A stretch of 64,000 nt of DNA, taken from positions 124,001 to 188,000 of the forward strand of contig CAKTPO010000001.1 in NCBI GenBank assembly GCA_934591845.1. The letters run 5' to 3'. This DNA comes from an uncultured Oscillospiraceae bacterium (lineage in GTDB: Bacteria; Bacillota; Clostridia; Oscillospirales; Oscillospiraceae). Within the stretch, counting starts at the first letter, position 1; every line of letters starts with the position of its first letter. This document shows positions 16,032 through 23,430 of this stretch, one piece after another. The notes under the pieces are model-generated. The model searched no databases. It was not told the DNA's origin and saw only the letters and a program-made list of their open reading frames with translations. A program made the position numbers and the translations under genes.

Positions 16032-16757
16032 ATGCTGGAACTACAGAACATCGTCTGGTCCCTTCCGGACGGCGAAAAAATCATTAACGGCATCAATATG
16101 CGTGCCGGTGCGGGAAAACTCACCGTGGTGACCGGACCCAATGGCGGCGGCAAAACCTCTATCGCAAAGCTTACCGCCGGACTCTATACCCCAGACAGCG
16201 GCCACATCCTTTTGGACGGCCAGGACATTACTAAGCTGGATATGACCCAGCGGGCCAAACTGGGCATTGCCTACGCATTCCAAAGCCCTGTGCATTTTAA
16301 GGGGCTGACCGTCCGGGATCTGCTGGAAATCTCCGCGGAGGAACAGCTGGACGATGGCAAAATCTGCAATTATCTGAGCAAAGTGGGCCTCTGCGCCCAG
16401 GACTATATGGAGCGGTCGGTGGATGCCAGCCTTTCCGGCGGCGAGATCAAGCGCATTGAAATCGCCACGGTACTGGCCCGGAAGAATGCCCGGCTGCTGG
16501 TATTTGATGAGCCTGAGGCCGGTATTGACCTGTGGAGCTTTACAAGCCTGATTGAAGTATTCCGCAGTCTCCGGGAGGAGCGGGACCGGGCGTTGCTGGT
16601 GATTTCCCATCAGGAACGAATTCTGGAAATTGCCGATGAGATCGTCGTGATCGCCGCAGGCCAGGTTCGGGCCGCCGGACCCCGGGAGGAGATTTTGCCC
16701 ACCCTGTTGGCCGGTGAAAAGGCCCCGGGCTGCCCCATTCAGAAACCGTCCTGCTAA
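16032..16757 (+). CDS. sufC: SufC-like ATPase of Fe-S cluster assembly
   Basis: ABC-type ATPase that energises the SufB scaffold for Fe-S cluster building; soluble, no membrane partner. The 241-residue protein has Walker A GPNGGGKTS (about 35-43), signature LSGGEIKRIEIA (about 136-147) and Walker B LLVFDEPEAGID with the SufC-typical EAGID. The start ATG follows AGGAGG. SufB follows after 19 bp. No sufS, sufU or sufD is adjacent, matching the two-gene minimal SUF (SMS) systems of anaerobes. Confidence 0.88.
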   Translation: MLELQNIVWSLPDGEKIINGINMRAGAGKLTVVTGPNGGGKTSIAKLTAGLYTPDSGHILLDGQDITKLDMTQRAKLGIAYAFQSPVHFKGLTVRDLLEISAEEQLDDGKICNYLSKVGLCAQDYMERSVDASLSGGEIKRIEIATVLARKNARLLVFDEPEAGIDLWSFTSLIEVFRSLREERDRALLVISHQERILEIADEIVVIAAGQVRAAGPREEILPTLLAGEKAPGCPIQKPSC

Positions 16758-16776
16758 AGAATAGAGAGGAGACATT

Positions 16777-17697
16777 ATGGAAAAAATTACAGAAGAAATG
16801 CTCCAGATCATCTCTGACTTGCAGGGACAATACGGCGGAGCCTATAATATCCGTGAAAACGGCGGCTGCGCCGGCAGACAGTCTACAGAGCATATTCAAA
16901 TCGACTCCAAAACCGACAATCCCGGTTTGGAAATCCACATTTCTTCGGAAGCCCAGGATGAAACGGTATATATCCCCGCCTGTGTGACCCACGGCAATGT
17001 GGACGATGTGGTTTACAACGACTTTTTTGTTTCCAAGGGCGCCAAGGTGACCATTGTGGCAGGCTGCGGTGTCCACACGGACAATGAGGAAAACGCCCGG
17101 CACAATGGCATCCATCGGTTCTTCCTGGAAGAAAACGCCCAGGTGCTTTACAAGGAAAAACACATCGGCACCGGCAAGGGTCAGGGCATCCGCTCTATTG
17201 ACCCGGTAACAGAAGTGACCCTGGGGCCAAATGCCCTGCTGGAAATGGACACCATTCAAATCGGCGGCGTGGACCGGACCACCCGGACCACCAAGGCCCG
17301 ACTGGACACTGGCGCAAGACTCACCATCCATGAAAGCATTTTGACAGAATTTGACCAAACCGCCGAAACCGAATTTGAAGTGACCATGGATGGCGACGAC
17401 TCCGCCGTAGACCTGGTTTCCCGGTCCGTTGCCAAGGGCAACTCCAAGCAGAACTACCACTCCCGCATCATCGGCAACTGCCGCTGCACGGGACACTCGG
17501 AGTGCGATGCCATTCTGGTAGACCACGGCACCGTCAACGCCGCCCCGGAGCTTTACGCCGGAAACATTGACGCGGGACTCATCCATGAGGCCGCCATCGG
17601 TAAAATTGCCGGAGAGCAGATTATCAAACTCCGCACTCTGGGACTGACCGAGGAGGAAGCCGAGGCCAAGATCATTGACGGCTTCCTGAGAGGATAA
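16777..17697 (+). CDS. sufB: SufB/SufD-family Fe-S scaffold protein
   Basis: A 306-residue protein of the SufBD family, much shorter than SufB of the full SUF system (about 450-480). The family beta-helix core is visible, including CTGHSECDAILVD and the C-terminal HEAAIGKI followed by a helix ending EEEAEAKIIDGFLRG. Cysteines at CVTHGN, GCGVH and NCRCTGHSECD are candidates for cluster binding. Together with SufC it probably forms the SmsCB-type minimal scaffold, assembling Fe-S clusters for the many radical SAM and ferredoxin-like proteins encoded in this window. Confidence 0.88.
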   Translation: MEKITEEMLQIISDLQGQYGGAYNIRENGGCAGRQSTEHIQIDSKTDNPGLEIHISSEAQDETVYIPACVTHGNVDDVVYNDFFVSKGAKVTIVAGCGVHTDNEENARHNGIHRFFLEENAQVLYKEKHIGTGKGQGIRSIDPVTEVTLGPNALLEMDTIQIGGVDRTTRTTKARLDTGARLTIHESILTEFDQTAETEFEVTMDGDDSAVDLVSRSVAKGNSKQNYHSRIIGNCRCTGHSECDAILVDHGTVNAAPELYAGNIDAGLIHEAAIGKIAGEQIIKLRTLGLTEEEAEAKIIDGFLRG

Positions 17698-17731
17698 GGC
17701 TTCCGATTATCGTTTATAAAGAAGCATCGTG

Positions 17732-17766
17732 AAAAAGTCCGGGCAGAAAACTGTTCGGACTTTTCT
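17732..17766 (+). terminator. Terminator after sufCB
   Basis: AAAAGTCCGGGCAG pairs with CTGTTCGGACTTTT around AAAA and is followed by T-rich sequence. It lies about 40 bp past the sufB stop. Confidence 0.75.
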
Positions 17767-17860
17767 CATATATTTCAAAGCAGCGGTAGAATTGTTCGTT
17801 CGTTTATGGTAAAATTTGAATACGAAAGTTGGACAACAAATCAGGATTTCGGAGGTAGTT

Positions 17861-18490
17861 ATGGCTTTTGATTTTAAGAAAGAATACAAAGAATTCTATA
17901 TGCCCAAAAATCAACCGGAAATCGTACTCGTTCCAAAAGCAAATTATATTGCAGTCAGAGGAGCAGGTGATCCGAACGAAGATGGCGGGGCCTATCAGCG
18001 GGCAATCGGCGTATTATACGCAGTCGCCTATACTCTGAAAATGAGTTATAAAACGGATCATAAAATTTCCGGTTTTTTTGAATATGTTGTTCCACCGCTT
18101 GAGGGCTTCTGGTGGCAAGAACACACAGACGGCGTGGATTATACTGATAAGTCCACTTTCAACTGGATCTCCGTTATCCGCTTGCCTGATTTCATAACGA
18201 AAGAGGACTTTGAATGGGCCGTTGAAGCCGCAACGAAAAAGAAAAAGCTGGATTGTTCTTCGGCAGAATTTATGACGATCGATGAGGGCTTGTGCGTTCA
18301 AATCATGCACTTGGGGCCATTTGATGAGGAACCCACAACCGTTGCACGAATGGATGCGTATTTGGAGCAGAACGGATACACAAATGACCTGAATAAGGAA
18401 AGATTACATCACGAAATCTATCTGTCCGATGCGAGAAAGGTTCCTCCGGAAAAATGGAAAACGGTTATCAGACATCCAATAAAGAAATAG
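17861..18490 (+). CDS. GyrI-like small-molecule-binding protein
   Basis: A 209-residue stand-alone GyrI-like (SOUL/AraC-effector-binding type) protein. It opens FDFKKEYKEFYMPKNQPEIV and contains the typical FFEYVVPPLEGFW and IMHLGPFDEEPTTV segments; no DNA-binding domain is attached. Family members bind diverse hydrophobic compounds and some confer tolerance. The ATG at 17861 has CGGAGG 5 nt upstream; a longer reading lacks such a site. The next gene is a truncated M55 peptidase only 16 bp away, so the pair was once an operon. Confidence 0.82.
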   Translation: MAFDFKKEYKEFYMPKNQPEIVLVPKANYIAVRGAGDPNEDGGAYQRAIGVLYAVAYTLKMSYKTDHKISGFFEYVVPPLEGFWWQEHTDGVDYTDKSTFNWISVIRLPDFITKEDFEWAVEAATKKKKLDCSSAEFMTIDEGLCVQIMHLGPFDEEPTTVARMDAYLEQNGYTNDLNKERLHHEIYLSDARKVPPEKWKTVIRHPIKK

Positions 18491-18506
18491 TTTGGAGTAT
18501 ACAAAA

Positions 18507-18623
18507 ATGAAGCAATTGGTTGTTGTTGCGGATATGGAAGGTGCAAGCGGCATATTTGATTCTAACAAAGAGGCATGTCGGCACGAGGAACTGTATCCTC
18601 AAAATACACTGTGGCGTTTTTAA
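18507..18623 (+). pseudogene. N-terminal stump of an M55 D-aminopeptidase
   Basis: Thirty-eight residues starting KQLVVVADMEGASGIFDS match the opening of M55 (DppA-type) zinc peptidases, whose DMEG motif holds metal ligands. The frame ends at TAA (18621-18623) 4 bp before the first hairpin of repeat R2. Family members are about 260-280 residues, so the rest is missing. The sharp edge suggests that arrival of the repeat, or a deletion ending at it, broke the gene. Confidence 0.65.
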
Positions 18624-18705
18624 GGTTGCAACCAGTTTTTGAACTGGTTGCCGCCAAATGCCGCTGGCATTTGGCATTTAATTGGGTTTGAATCCTGTCA
18701 CGGGC
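18624..18705. repeat. tRNA-terminator-associated repeat R2
   Basis: On the plus strand: hairpin I GCAACCAGTT-TTTG-AACTGGTTGC (18628-18651, 10-bp stem), hairpin II CCAAATGCC-GCT-GGCATTTGG (18654-18674, 9-bp stem), CATTTAATT, then a T-arm-like GGGTTTGAATCC and GTCAC (18684-18701), running into the tRNA-Pro terminator. The T-arm part and terminator edge are an inverted diverged copy of the 3' end of the adjacent tRNA-Pro(GGG). The order of parts equals copy R1 near tmRNA and R3 near tRNA-Pro(CGG). Confidence 0.75.
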
Positions 18706-18744
18706 AAAAAAAAGAACACCACCCGAAAGGTAGTGTTCTTTTTT
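18706..18744 (-). terminator. Terminator of tRNA-Pro(GGG)
   Basis: AGAACACTACC and GGGTGGTGTTCT pair around TTTC and are flanked by A- and T-runs on both sides, so the hairpin works in both directions. It immediately follows the tRNA CCA end. Confidence 0.8.
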
Positions 18745-18821
18745 TGGTCCGAGTGACTGGATTCGAACCAGCGGCCTCTTGAACCCCATTCAAGCGCGAT
18801 ACCAAACTTCGCCACACCCGG
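18745..18821 (-). tRNA. tRNA-Pro (anticodon GGG)
   Basis: A 77-nt cloverleaf on the minus strand. The acceptor stem pairs CCGGGTG with CACTCGG (one G-U), the anticodon arm CTTGA-ATGGGGT-TCAAG gives GGG, the T arm is CTGGTTCGAATCCAG and CCA is encoded. It shares most of its 5' half with the tRNA-Pro(CGG) at 22594. No strong promoter was recognised directly upstream. Confidence 0.94.
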
Positions 18822-18935
18822 ATATTTACGTTGCTGTTCCCTGACAGCTCGGATATATTAACACAGTATTCATAAAATGTCAAGCATTATTTTCCTCCTC
18901 CGCCGAAAAAGGCGGAGGAGGTGTTTTTGGGGGCA

Positions 18936-19157
18936 TTACTCGCCCCGCTCGCTGCTGACCACCTTGCCGATGTTCCACAGGTGGACAACGGTTTCCTCGG
19001 CGCAGCGTTTTTCCTCTTCGTTGGCGTACTCCACGAAAACCGTGTGGGCAGAGCAATCCACGCACTCTACCTGCACATTCCAGCCGCCCTCATGCAGCAG
19101 CATTCCGGGGCCACGGCAAATGGGGCATTCTTCCAACATCATTTTCTCGTCCATCAT
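18936..19157 (-). CDS. Small zinc-ribbon protein resembling Lar-type restriction alleviation proteins
   Basis: A 73-residue protein with CPICRGPGMLL near residue 10 and CVDCSAHTVFVEYANEE in the middle, two CxxC knuckles separated by about 18 residues, followed by AEETVVHLWN. This Cys-knuckle plus terminal W-N helix pattern resembles the small Lar-family/phage zinc-finger proteins. The ATG at 19157 has AAGGAG at 6-nt spacing; an upstream extension into the preceding gene is unlikely. It follows the TIGR03936 gene by 10 bp. Function is inferred only from the fold. Confidence 0.6.
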   Translation of the reverse strand: MMDEKMMLEECPICRGPGMLLHEGGWNVQVECVDCSAHTVFVEYANEEEKRCAEETVVHLWNIGKVVSSERGE

Positions 19158-19167
19158 TACATTCTCC

Positions 19168-19827
19168 TTACCGAAATATATTTTTCTGACTGTCGTAAAT
19201 TTCTTCTCTTGCCACATGGCAAAAGTCCGGGGCCAGCTCCGGTAGATAGACCTTGATGGCCTCCAGCAATTGATTGGGGTTCAGGGTGGGATTCTGGCAG
19301 CAGATACAGGCATTCATCAGCAGCTGCCCCGCTCCCGCCTCTTCCAGGTTCAGGCCATAGATCATAGGAATAATGTCCTGGTCTACCAGGCCGTTCTTCC
19401 CCTTTTTAGAAACCACCAGGCTTTCCCGGGAAAAGAGGGCCAGAATGGCATCCATAGCCCCCTGGGGGATGCCCCGGTCATATTCCAGGGTGAGTCTGCA
19501 TTGAAGCAGGGCCAGATCCCGGAGTTTCCGGCCCCCCTGATAGCAAGCAAGGCCCTTGACACCGGGTACCAGGCAAGCATTGAGCCGCCCCAAAATTTCC
19601 TCCTCCGGCACCGGTTCCCCCTCCAAGTCAAAGTCCAGCAGTTCACACTTACTTTCCACCCCTACAGACAACGGCAGGGCAATGGATACTGAGGGTCTTG
19701 GGTTAAAGCCCTTGGTATGGGTCAGGGGCAGCCCCGCCCGCTTAAAGGCACGCTGAAACACCCGCATCAAATCCAGGTGGGACATCCAAACGGCGGTACC
19801 GGTTTTCTCGAATAAAAGTCTAATCAT
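19168..19827 (-). CDS. TIGR03936-family (DUF2344) radical SAM-associated protein
   Basis: A 219-residue protein starting MIRLLFEKTGTAVWMSHLDL, the standard N-terminus of the DUF2344/TIGR03936 family, with HTKGFNPRPSVSIALPL at about 42-58. These proteins always accompany a TIGR03960 radical SAM protein, here encoded immediately upstream with an 8-bp overlap; in many species the two are fused. The pair may modify tRNA or rRNA, but the reaction is not established. GGAGG lies 9 nt before the ATG. The rplU-obg genes that often follow are absent. Confidence 0.88.
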   Translation of the reverse strand: MIRLLFEKTGTAVWMSHLDLMRVFQRAFKRAGLPLTHTKGFNPRPSVSIALPLSVGVESKCELLDFDLEGEPVPEEEILGRLNACLVPGVKGLACYQGGRKLRDLALLQCRLTLEYDRGIPQGAMDAILALFSRESLVVSKKGKNGLVDQDIIPMIYGLNLEEAGAGQLLMNACICCQNPTLNPNQLLEAIKVYLPELAPDFCHVAREEIYDSQKNIFR

Positions 19828-21655
19828 CGCACCGGACCTCCTTGAGCAGCTGGGAAGCACCGCAGCCGGCGCAGCCGTGGCGGCAATCCGGGGTCACCCG
19901 GCCCTGGTAGGCCTCCCGCCGTTCCCGCAGCAAAAATTTCTTGGTAACGCCTACATCGATCATATCCCAGGGCAGAATCTCGTCCTCCCCGTAGCCACGG
20001 ACGGTGTAGAAATCCGGGTCCACGCCGCACTTTTGGAAAGCGTCCTGCCACAAATCGTAGCGGAAATACTCGTCCCAGCCATCCAGCCTGGCCCCCTGTC
20101 TGACGGCCTCCTCGATCACGGGACCAAGACGGCGGTCACCCCGGGCAAACACCGCTTCCAGGCGGCTTAAATCCGGGCTGTGGTAATCATATTCAATGGA
20201 TTTGGAATAGAAATGGTCTTTCAGCAGCTTGCACCGGCGCAAATACTCCTGGGGCGTGATCTGCTGCTCCCACTGGAAAGGCGTATGAGGCTTGGGTACA
20301 AAATAGGCCGTGGCCACATGGACCCGCAAGCCCCGCTTTTTGTTGACGGCGTGTTCTTTCCAGGCCTGGATGACCTTGTAGACCAGCTCCGCAATGCCCA
20401 ATACATCCTCATCGGTTTCCGTAGGCAGACCCAGCATGAAATAGAGTTTGACGCTGCTCCATCCCCCGGCAAAGGCCTGGGTGCAGGTGGTCAAAATTTC
20501 TTCCTCTGTCAGGTTCTTGTTAATCACATCCCGCAGCCGCTGGGTTCCCGCTTCCGGGGCGAAAGTCAGGCCGGATTTCCGAACCGCCTGAAGTTTCTCC
20601 ATCAGTTCCCGGGAAAAGTTGTCCGCCCGCAGGGATGGCACCGACAGGGAAATGTGGTTTGCCTCACAGTAGGGAAGCATCTGATCTGTCAGTGCTTTCA
20701 ATCCCCGGTAATCCGAGGTGGAAAGACTGGACAAGGTGACTTCATTGAAGCCCGTGTTTTCCATCAGTTGCCGGGCCTGGTCATACAAGACCTCCGGGCT
20801 TTTTTTCCGCACCGGGCGGCAGGAAAAGCCCGCCTGACAGAAGCGGCAGCCACGGATACAGCCACGAAACACCTCTAAATTGGCCCGGTCATGGACGATT
20901 TCTGTAGAGGGGACAATCATTTCCGTGGGAAAATAGGCGGTATCCAGGTTTTCAACGATCCGTTTTGTAACCACCTCCGGGGCACCGTCCACCGGGATCA
21001 CCGCCCGCAGAACACCCTGGTCATCATATTGGTGGGTATAGAAAGAGGGTACATAAACCCCGGGAATTTTAGAAACCTCTTTCAGGAATTGGTCTTTTTC
21101 CCAGTTGCCCTGTTTGGCCCTCCGGTAGCAATCCAGAATCTCCACGGTGCTTTCCTCCCCCTCTCCCAGGGAAAAGAAATCCACAAACTCCGCCAGCGGT
21201 TCCGGATTAAAGGCACAGACACCACCGGCAAAGACCATGTTTTGGAGGCCTTTCCGCTCTTTGGCGTGGAGAGGAATCCCGGAGAGCCGGAGCATATTCA
21301 AAATATTGGAATAGGACATTTCGTAGCCGATGGTAAAGGCCACCATGTCAAAATCCTTTACCGGGTCCTGGCTCTCCAAGGCCCACAGGGGCAGGTCGTT
21401 TTCCACCATGGCCCGCTCCATATCCCCCCAGGGGGCAAAGACCCGCTCGCACCATACATCCGGGATCCGGTTCATGACCCCGTATAAAATCCGCATTCCC
21501 ACATTGGACATGCCGATCTCATAGGTATCCGGGAAGCAGAACGCCACTCGCAGGGCCACATCTTCCTTGTTCTTGCAAATCTGCCCCCATTCACCGCCTA
21601 CATATCTTGCAGGCTTTTGAACCGTGGGCAGAATGCGGTTTTTGAGTTCTGTCAT
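19820..21655 (-). CDS. TIGR03960-family B12-binding radical SAM protein
   Basis: A 611-residue radical SAM enzyme with an N-terminal cobalamin-binding-type domain (about 40-190) and a radical SAM domain containing RGCIRGCRFCQAGF (about 264-277), in which three cysteines (CxxxCxxC) hold the 4Fe-4S cluster. The C-terminal tail CRHGCAGCGAS adds further cysteines typical of the family. It is the upstream partner of the DUF2344 protein. The substrate is unknown; dependence on Fe-S assembly links it to sufCB in this window. Confidence 0.92.
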   Translation of the reverse strand: MTELKNRILPTVQKPARYVGGEWGQICKNKEDVALRVAFCFPDTYEIGMSNVGMRILYGVMNRIPDVWCERVFAPWGDMERAMVENDLPLWALESQDPVKDFDMVAFTIGYEMSYSNILNMLRLSGIPLHAKERKGLQNMVFAGGVCAFNPEPLAEFVDFFSLGEGEESTVEILDCYRRAKQGNWEKDQFLKEVSKIPGVYVPSFYTHQYDDQGVLRAVIPVDGAPEVVTKRIVENLDTAYFPTEMIVPSTEIVHDRANLEVFRGCIRGCRFCQAGFSCRPVRKKSPEVLYDQARQLMENTGFNEVTLSSLSTSDYRGLKALTDQMLPYCEANHISLSVPSLRADNFSRELMEKLQAVRKSGLTFAPEAGTQRLRDVINKNLTEEEILTTCTQAFAGGWSSVKLYFMLGLPTETDEDVLGIAELVYKVIQAWKEHAVNKKRGLRVHVATAYFVPKPHTPFQWEQQITPQEYLRRCKLLKDHFYSKSIEYDYHSPDLSRLEAVFARGDRRLGPVIEEAVRQGARLDGWDEYFRYDLWQDAFQKCGVDPDFYTVRGYGEDEILPWDMIDVGVTKKFLLRERREAYQGRVTPDCRHGCAGCGASQLLKEVRCDD

Positions 21656-21682
21656 CTTGTTACCTCTTTGGAATTGGTAGCC

Positions 21683-22234
21683 CTATTGTACTCTGAGTTT
21701 GCCATCTTTGCAAGTGATATTTCGGGCAGCCATCCAAAGAACCAGGATGGCCCCAGGGTACAGGCCCAGCCAAAGAAGTCCCAGCCCCGCCAAAGCCCCT
21801 GCCAAAGCCCCGATCCGGCGGCAGATTTTCAAAGCCAATCCCTCGGAATGCCGGAATCGGATCAGGCAAAAAAGAATGCGCCCTCCATCCAGAGGGTAAA
21901 TGGGCAGCAGATTATAAAGGCCCTGAACCAAACCGCATAGGGCGAGCCTGGGAAAGAATCTTCCCAGCAGCAGCAGTCCCAGGCTTCCCACCGGACCCGC
22001 TGCCGCCGCCAACAGTTCCCGACCATTGGAGAGTCCCCCGACCTCCATTGTGGCCCCTCTTTCCCCCAGGCGGATATTCCCCAGGGAACCGCCCAACGCC
22101 ACGGCAACGGCCCCATGGCACAGTTCATGAAATAGAGCCGCTGTCACTGCCGCCGCAAGCCAGGGCAGAGGCAGCACCAGCAGTGCCAGAGCCAGCAGCA
22201 CACAGCCCCAACCAGATGCCTGTACTCTACCCAA
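21683..22234 (-). CDS. M50-family intramembrane metalloprotease (SpoIVFB-like)
   Basis: About 183 residues with four to five hydrophobic segments. The zinc motif HELCH (HExxH) lies in the second membrane segment and the third ligand is in NLLPIYPLDGGRIL, the NPDG-like motif of site-2 proteases. I chose a TTG start at 22234, inside the stop of the upstream gene and 6 nt after GGGGAG, over a longer reading lacking a ribosome site. A 83-residue single-pass protein is encoded just upstream, as SpoIVFA lies next to SpoIVFB. Sporulation use here is inference. Confidence 0.82.
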   Translation of the reverse strand: MGRVQASGWGCVLLALALLVLPLPWLAAAVTAALFHELCHGAVAVALGGSLGNIRLGERGATMEVGGLSNGRELLAAAAGPVGSLGLLLLGRFFPRLALCGLVQGLYNLLPIYPLDGGRILFCLIRFRHSEGLALKICRRIGALAGALAGLGLLWLGLYPGAILVLWMAARNITCKDGKLRVQ

Positions 22235-22478
22235 TTCCGGCTCCCCGCAGGATGCTCTGGCAAAACACCACCACAGCCTGTCCGGGCGCAACGCCCTGCC
22301 GCAGCCCCAAAAGCAGCTGACCCAAGGCCTCCTTGGTCACCTGAGGGTCCCCGGGAAGCAACAACCGCTCCAAGACTGTCCTAGGCAAAAACAGAGCCGT
22401 CAGCAACAGTGCTGCTGCCACAATCCAAAAAGCTTTCCTGTGACCTTTTTGGGGGCCATACTCGATCCGATAGCCCAT
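22227..22478 (-). CDS. Small single-pass membrane protein upstream of the M50 protease
   Basis: Eighty-three residues, basic N-terminus (YGPQKGHRKAFW), one membrane helix at about 17-33 (WIVAAALLLTALFLP) and a short outer domain containing VTKEALGQLLLGLRQG. No named domain was recognised. It overlaps the M50 gene by 8 bp and probably forms a complex with it or regulates it, by position only. Confidence 0.6.
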   Translation of the reverse strand: MGYRIEYGPQKGHRKAFWIVAAALLLTALFLPRTVLERLLLPGDPQVTKEALGQLLLGLRQGVAPGQAVVVFCQSILRGAGIG

Positions 22479-22553
22479 AGCCTCCCCTCCCCCACAATAT
22501 ATGTTCGTCCCAGAAAAATCATACCGATGTTTTTCAAAATATCACTACAGCAC

Positions 22554-22582
22554 TTGACATCCCGGCGATTATTGAGTATAAT
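22554..22582 (+). promoter_or_regulatory. Consensus promoter of tRNA-Pro(CGG)
   Basis: Perfect -35 TTGACA (22554-22559), 17-bp spacer, perfect -10 TATAAT (22577-22582), 11 bp before the tRNA. This is the strongest promoter in the window. Confidence 0.88.
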
Positions 22583-22593
22583 ACTGGGGCTAT

Positions 22594-22670
22594 CGGGGTG
22601 TGGCGAAGTTTGGTATCGCGCTTGGTTCGGGTCCAAGAGGCCTCGGGTTCGAATCCCGACACTCCGACCA
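22594..22670 (+). tRNA. tRNA-Pro (anticodon CGG)
   Basis: A 77-nt cloverleaf: acceptor CGGGGTG with CACTCCG (one G-U), anticodon arm CTTGG-TTCGGGT-CCAAG giving CGG, T arm CGGGTTCGAATCCCG and encoded CCA. Its own promoter and terminator are adjacent. Confidence 0.95.
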
Positions 22671-22679
22671 ACGAAAAAA

Positions 22680-22704
22680 GGGTCGCCAAGGCGGCCCTTT
22701 TTTT
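22680..22704 (+). terminator. Terminator of tRNA-Pro(CGG)
   Basis: GGGTCGCC-AA-GGCGGCCC (one T-G pair) followed by seven T, preceded by A-run so it is bidirectional. CAACGAAAAAA and TTTTTTTCGTTG extend the symmetry outwards. Confidence 0.85.
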
Positions 22705-22840
22705 CGTTGTCGAGTGACAGAATTCGAACCCATCTAAATGCCAAATGCCGGTGGCATTTGGCGGCCACCAGTTCAAAGCTTAATTGCAACCATATGACTT
22801 TGCTCCGCAAAGTCAGCAATCGAGTCCTGCCTCCGCACCA
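22705..22840. repeat. tRNA-terminator-associated repeat R3
   Basis: Across the terminator from tRNA-Pro(CGG), the minus strand carries GGGTTCGAATTCTGTCACTCG (an inverted diverged copy of the tRNA's T arm and acceptor strand), preceded by hairpin II CCAAATGCC-ACC-GGCATTTGG (22741-22761) and a region matching hairpin I of R2. A further hairpin GACTTTGC-TCC-GCAAAGTC (22796-22814) precedes a second, plus-strand tRNA-like end, ATCGAGTCCTGC then CTCCGCACCA (22819-22840). So the unit is bounded by tRNA-like ends facing outward. Confidence 0.75.
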
Positions 22841-22969
22841 TATCGAACAATGTTTTTGTAGAGGGACAGGCTCTCCGGCGGGGGCTGTGTTAAGGTGCCG
22901 ATTTTGTGTCAGCACCCTGTGTTTTTCGTCTTGTTCCCTCTGGGCTGTTATTGCGTAGATTCTAAGCAG

Positions 22970-23257
22970 TATGCCGAGCTGAGAGAACAAGCTGTCGCTC
23001 TGGATGCCGCCGAGCTGATGGATGCACGGCTTGCCCTTCGTGAGGAAAAGAAACGCTCTGCCGCTGACAAGGTGAAAACCGCCTATGGAGAGAAATACGA
23101 TCCGATGCTGATGCACGACAGTAAGCGTGATGTGGCAAATCTGCTCCACGAGGAAGCGGAAGTACGCTCTGTGCGGGATCTCATTCGCCGGAAACAGCAA
23201 CAGCAGGCACAGCAGAAGCAGAGCAAGAAGAAAAATCGAGACAGTTGGGAACGATAA
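22970..23257 (+). pseudogene. C-terminal fragment of a mobilisation (relaxase-like) protein
   Basis: About 95 residues without a start codon or ribosome site, reading LREEKKRSAADKVKTAYGEK, then KYDPMLMHDSKRDVANLLHE and a long basic, glutamine-rich coiled tail (RRKQQQQAQQKQSKKK). This resembles the C-termini of relaxase/mobilisation proteins of Firmicute integrative elements; the assignment is tentative. It sits just after tRNA-Pro(CGG) and repeat R3, where integrated elements are expected, and ends at a strong terminator. Confidence 0.45.
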
Positions 23258-23264
23258 AATTTCA

Positions 23265-23304
23265 GCGGGAGTGCATTTTTGAACGATGCACTCCCGCTTT
23301 TTTT
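23265..23304 (+). terminator. Terminator after the mobilisation fragment
   Basis: GCGGGAGTGCAT and ATGCACTCCCGC form a perfect 12-bp stem around a 9-nt loop, followed by seven T. Confidence 0.9.
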
Positions 23305-23430
23305 GCGTTAATTCGTGAAAATTGTGGATTTTTTCACATTTTTGTGCTATAATTATTGTTGAAATTTATATCCACGAGCAAAACGACCCCCTTTGAAGAT
23401 AAATTGAATGATGAATGGAGGTGAAATGCT

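Noticed and set aside
22400..23200. Minus-strand ORF of 266 codons through the tRNA-Pro(CGG), its terminator and repeat R3.
   Set aside because: It crosses an RNA gene and a terminator. Its similarity to another short frame at 18562-18789 comes from the shared repeat, not from a protein family.
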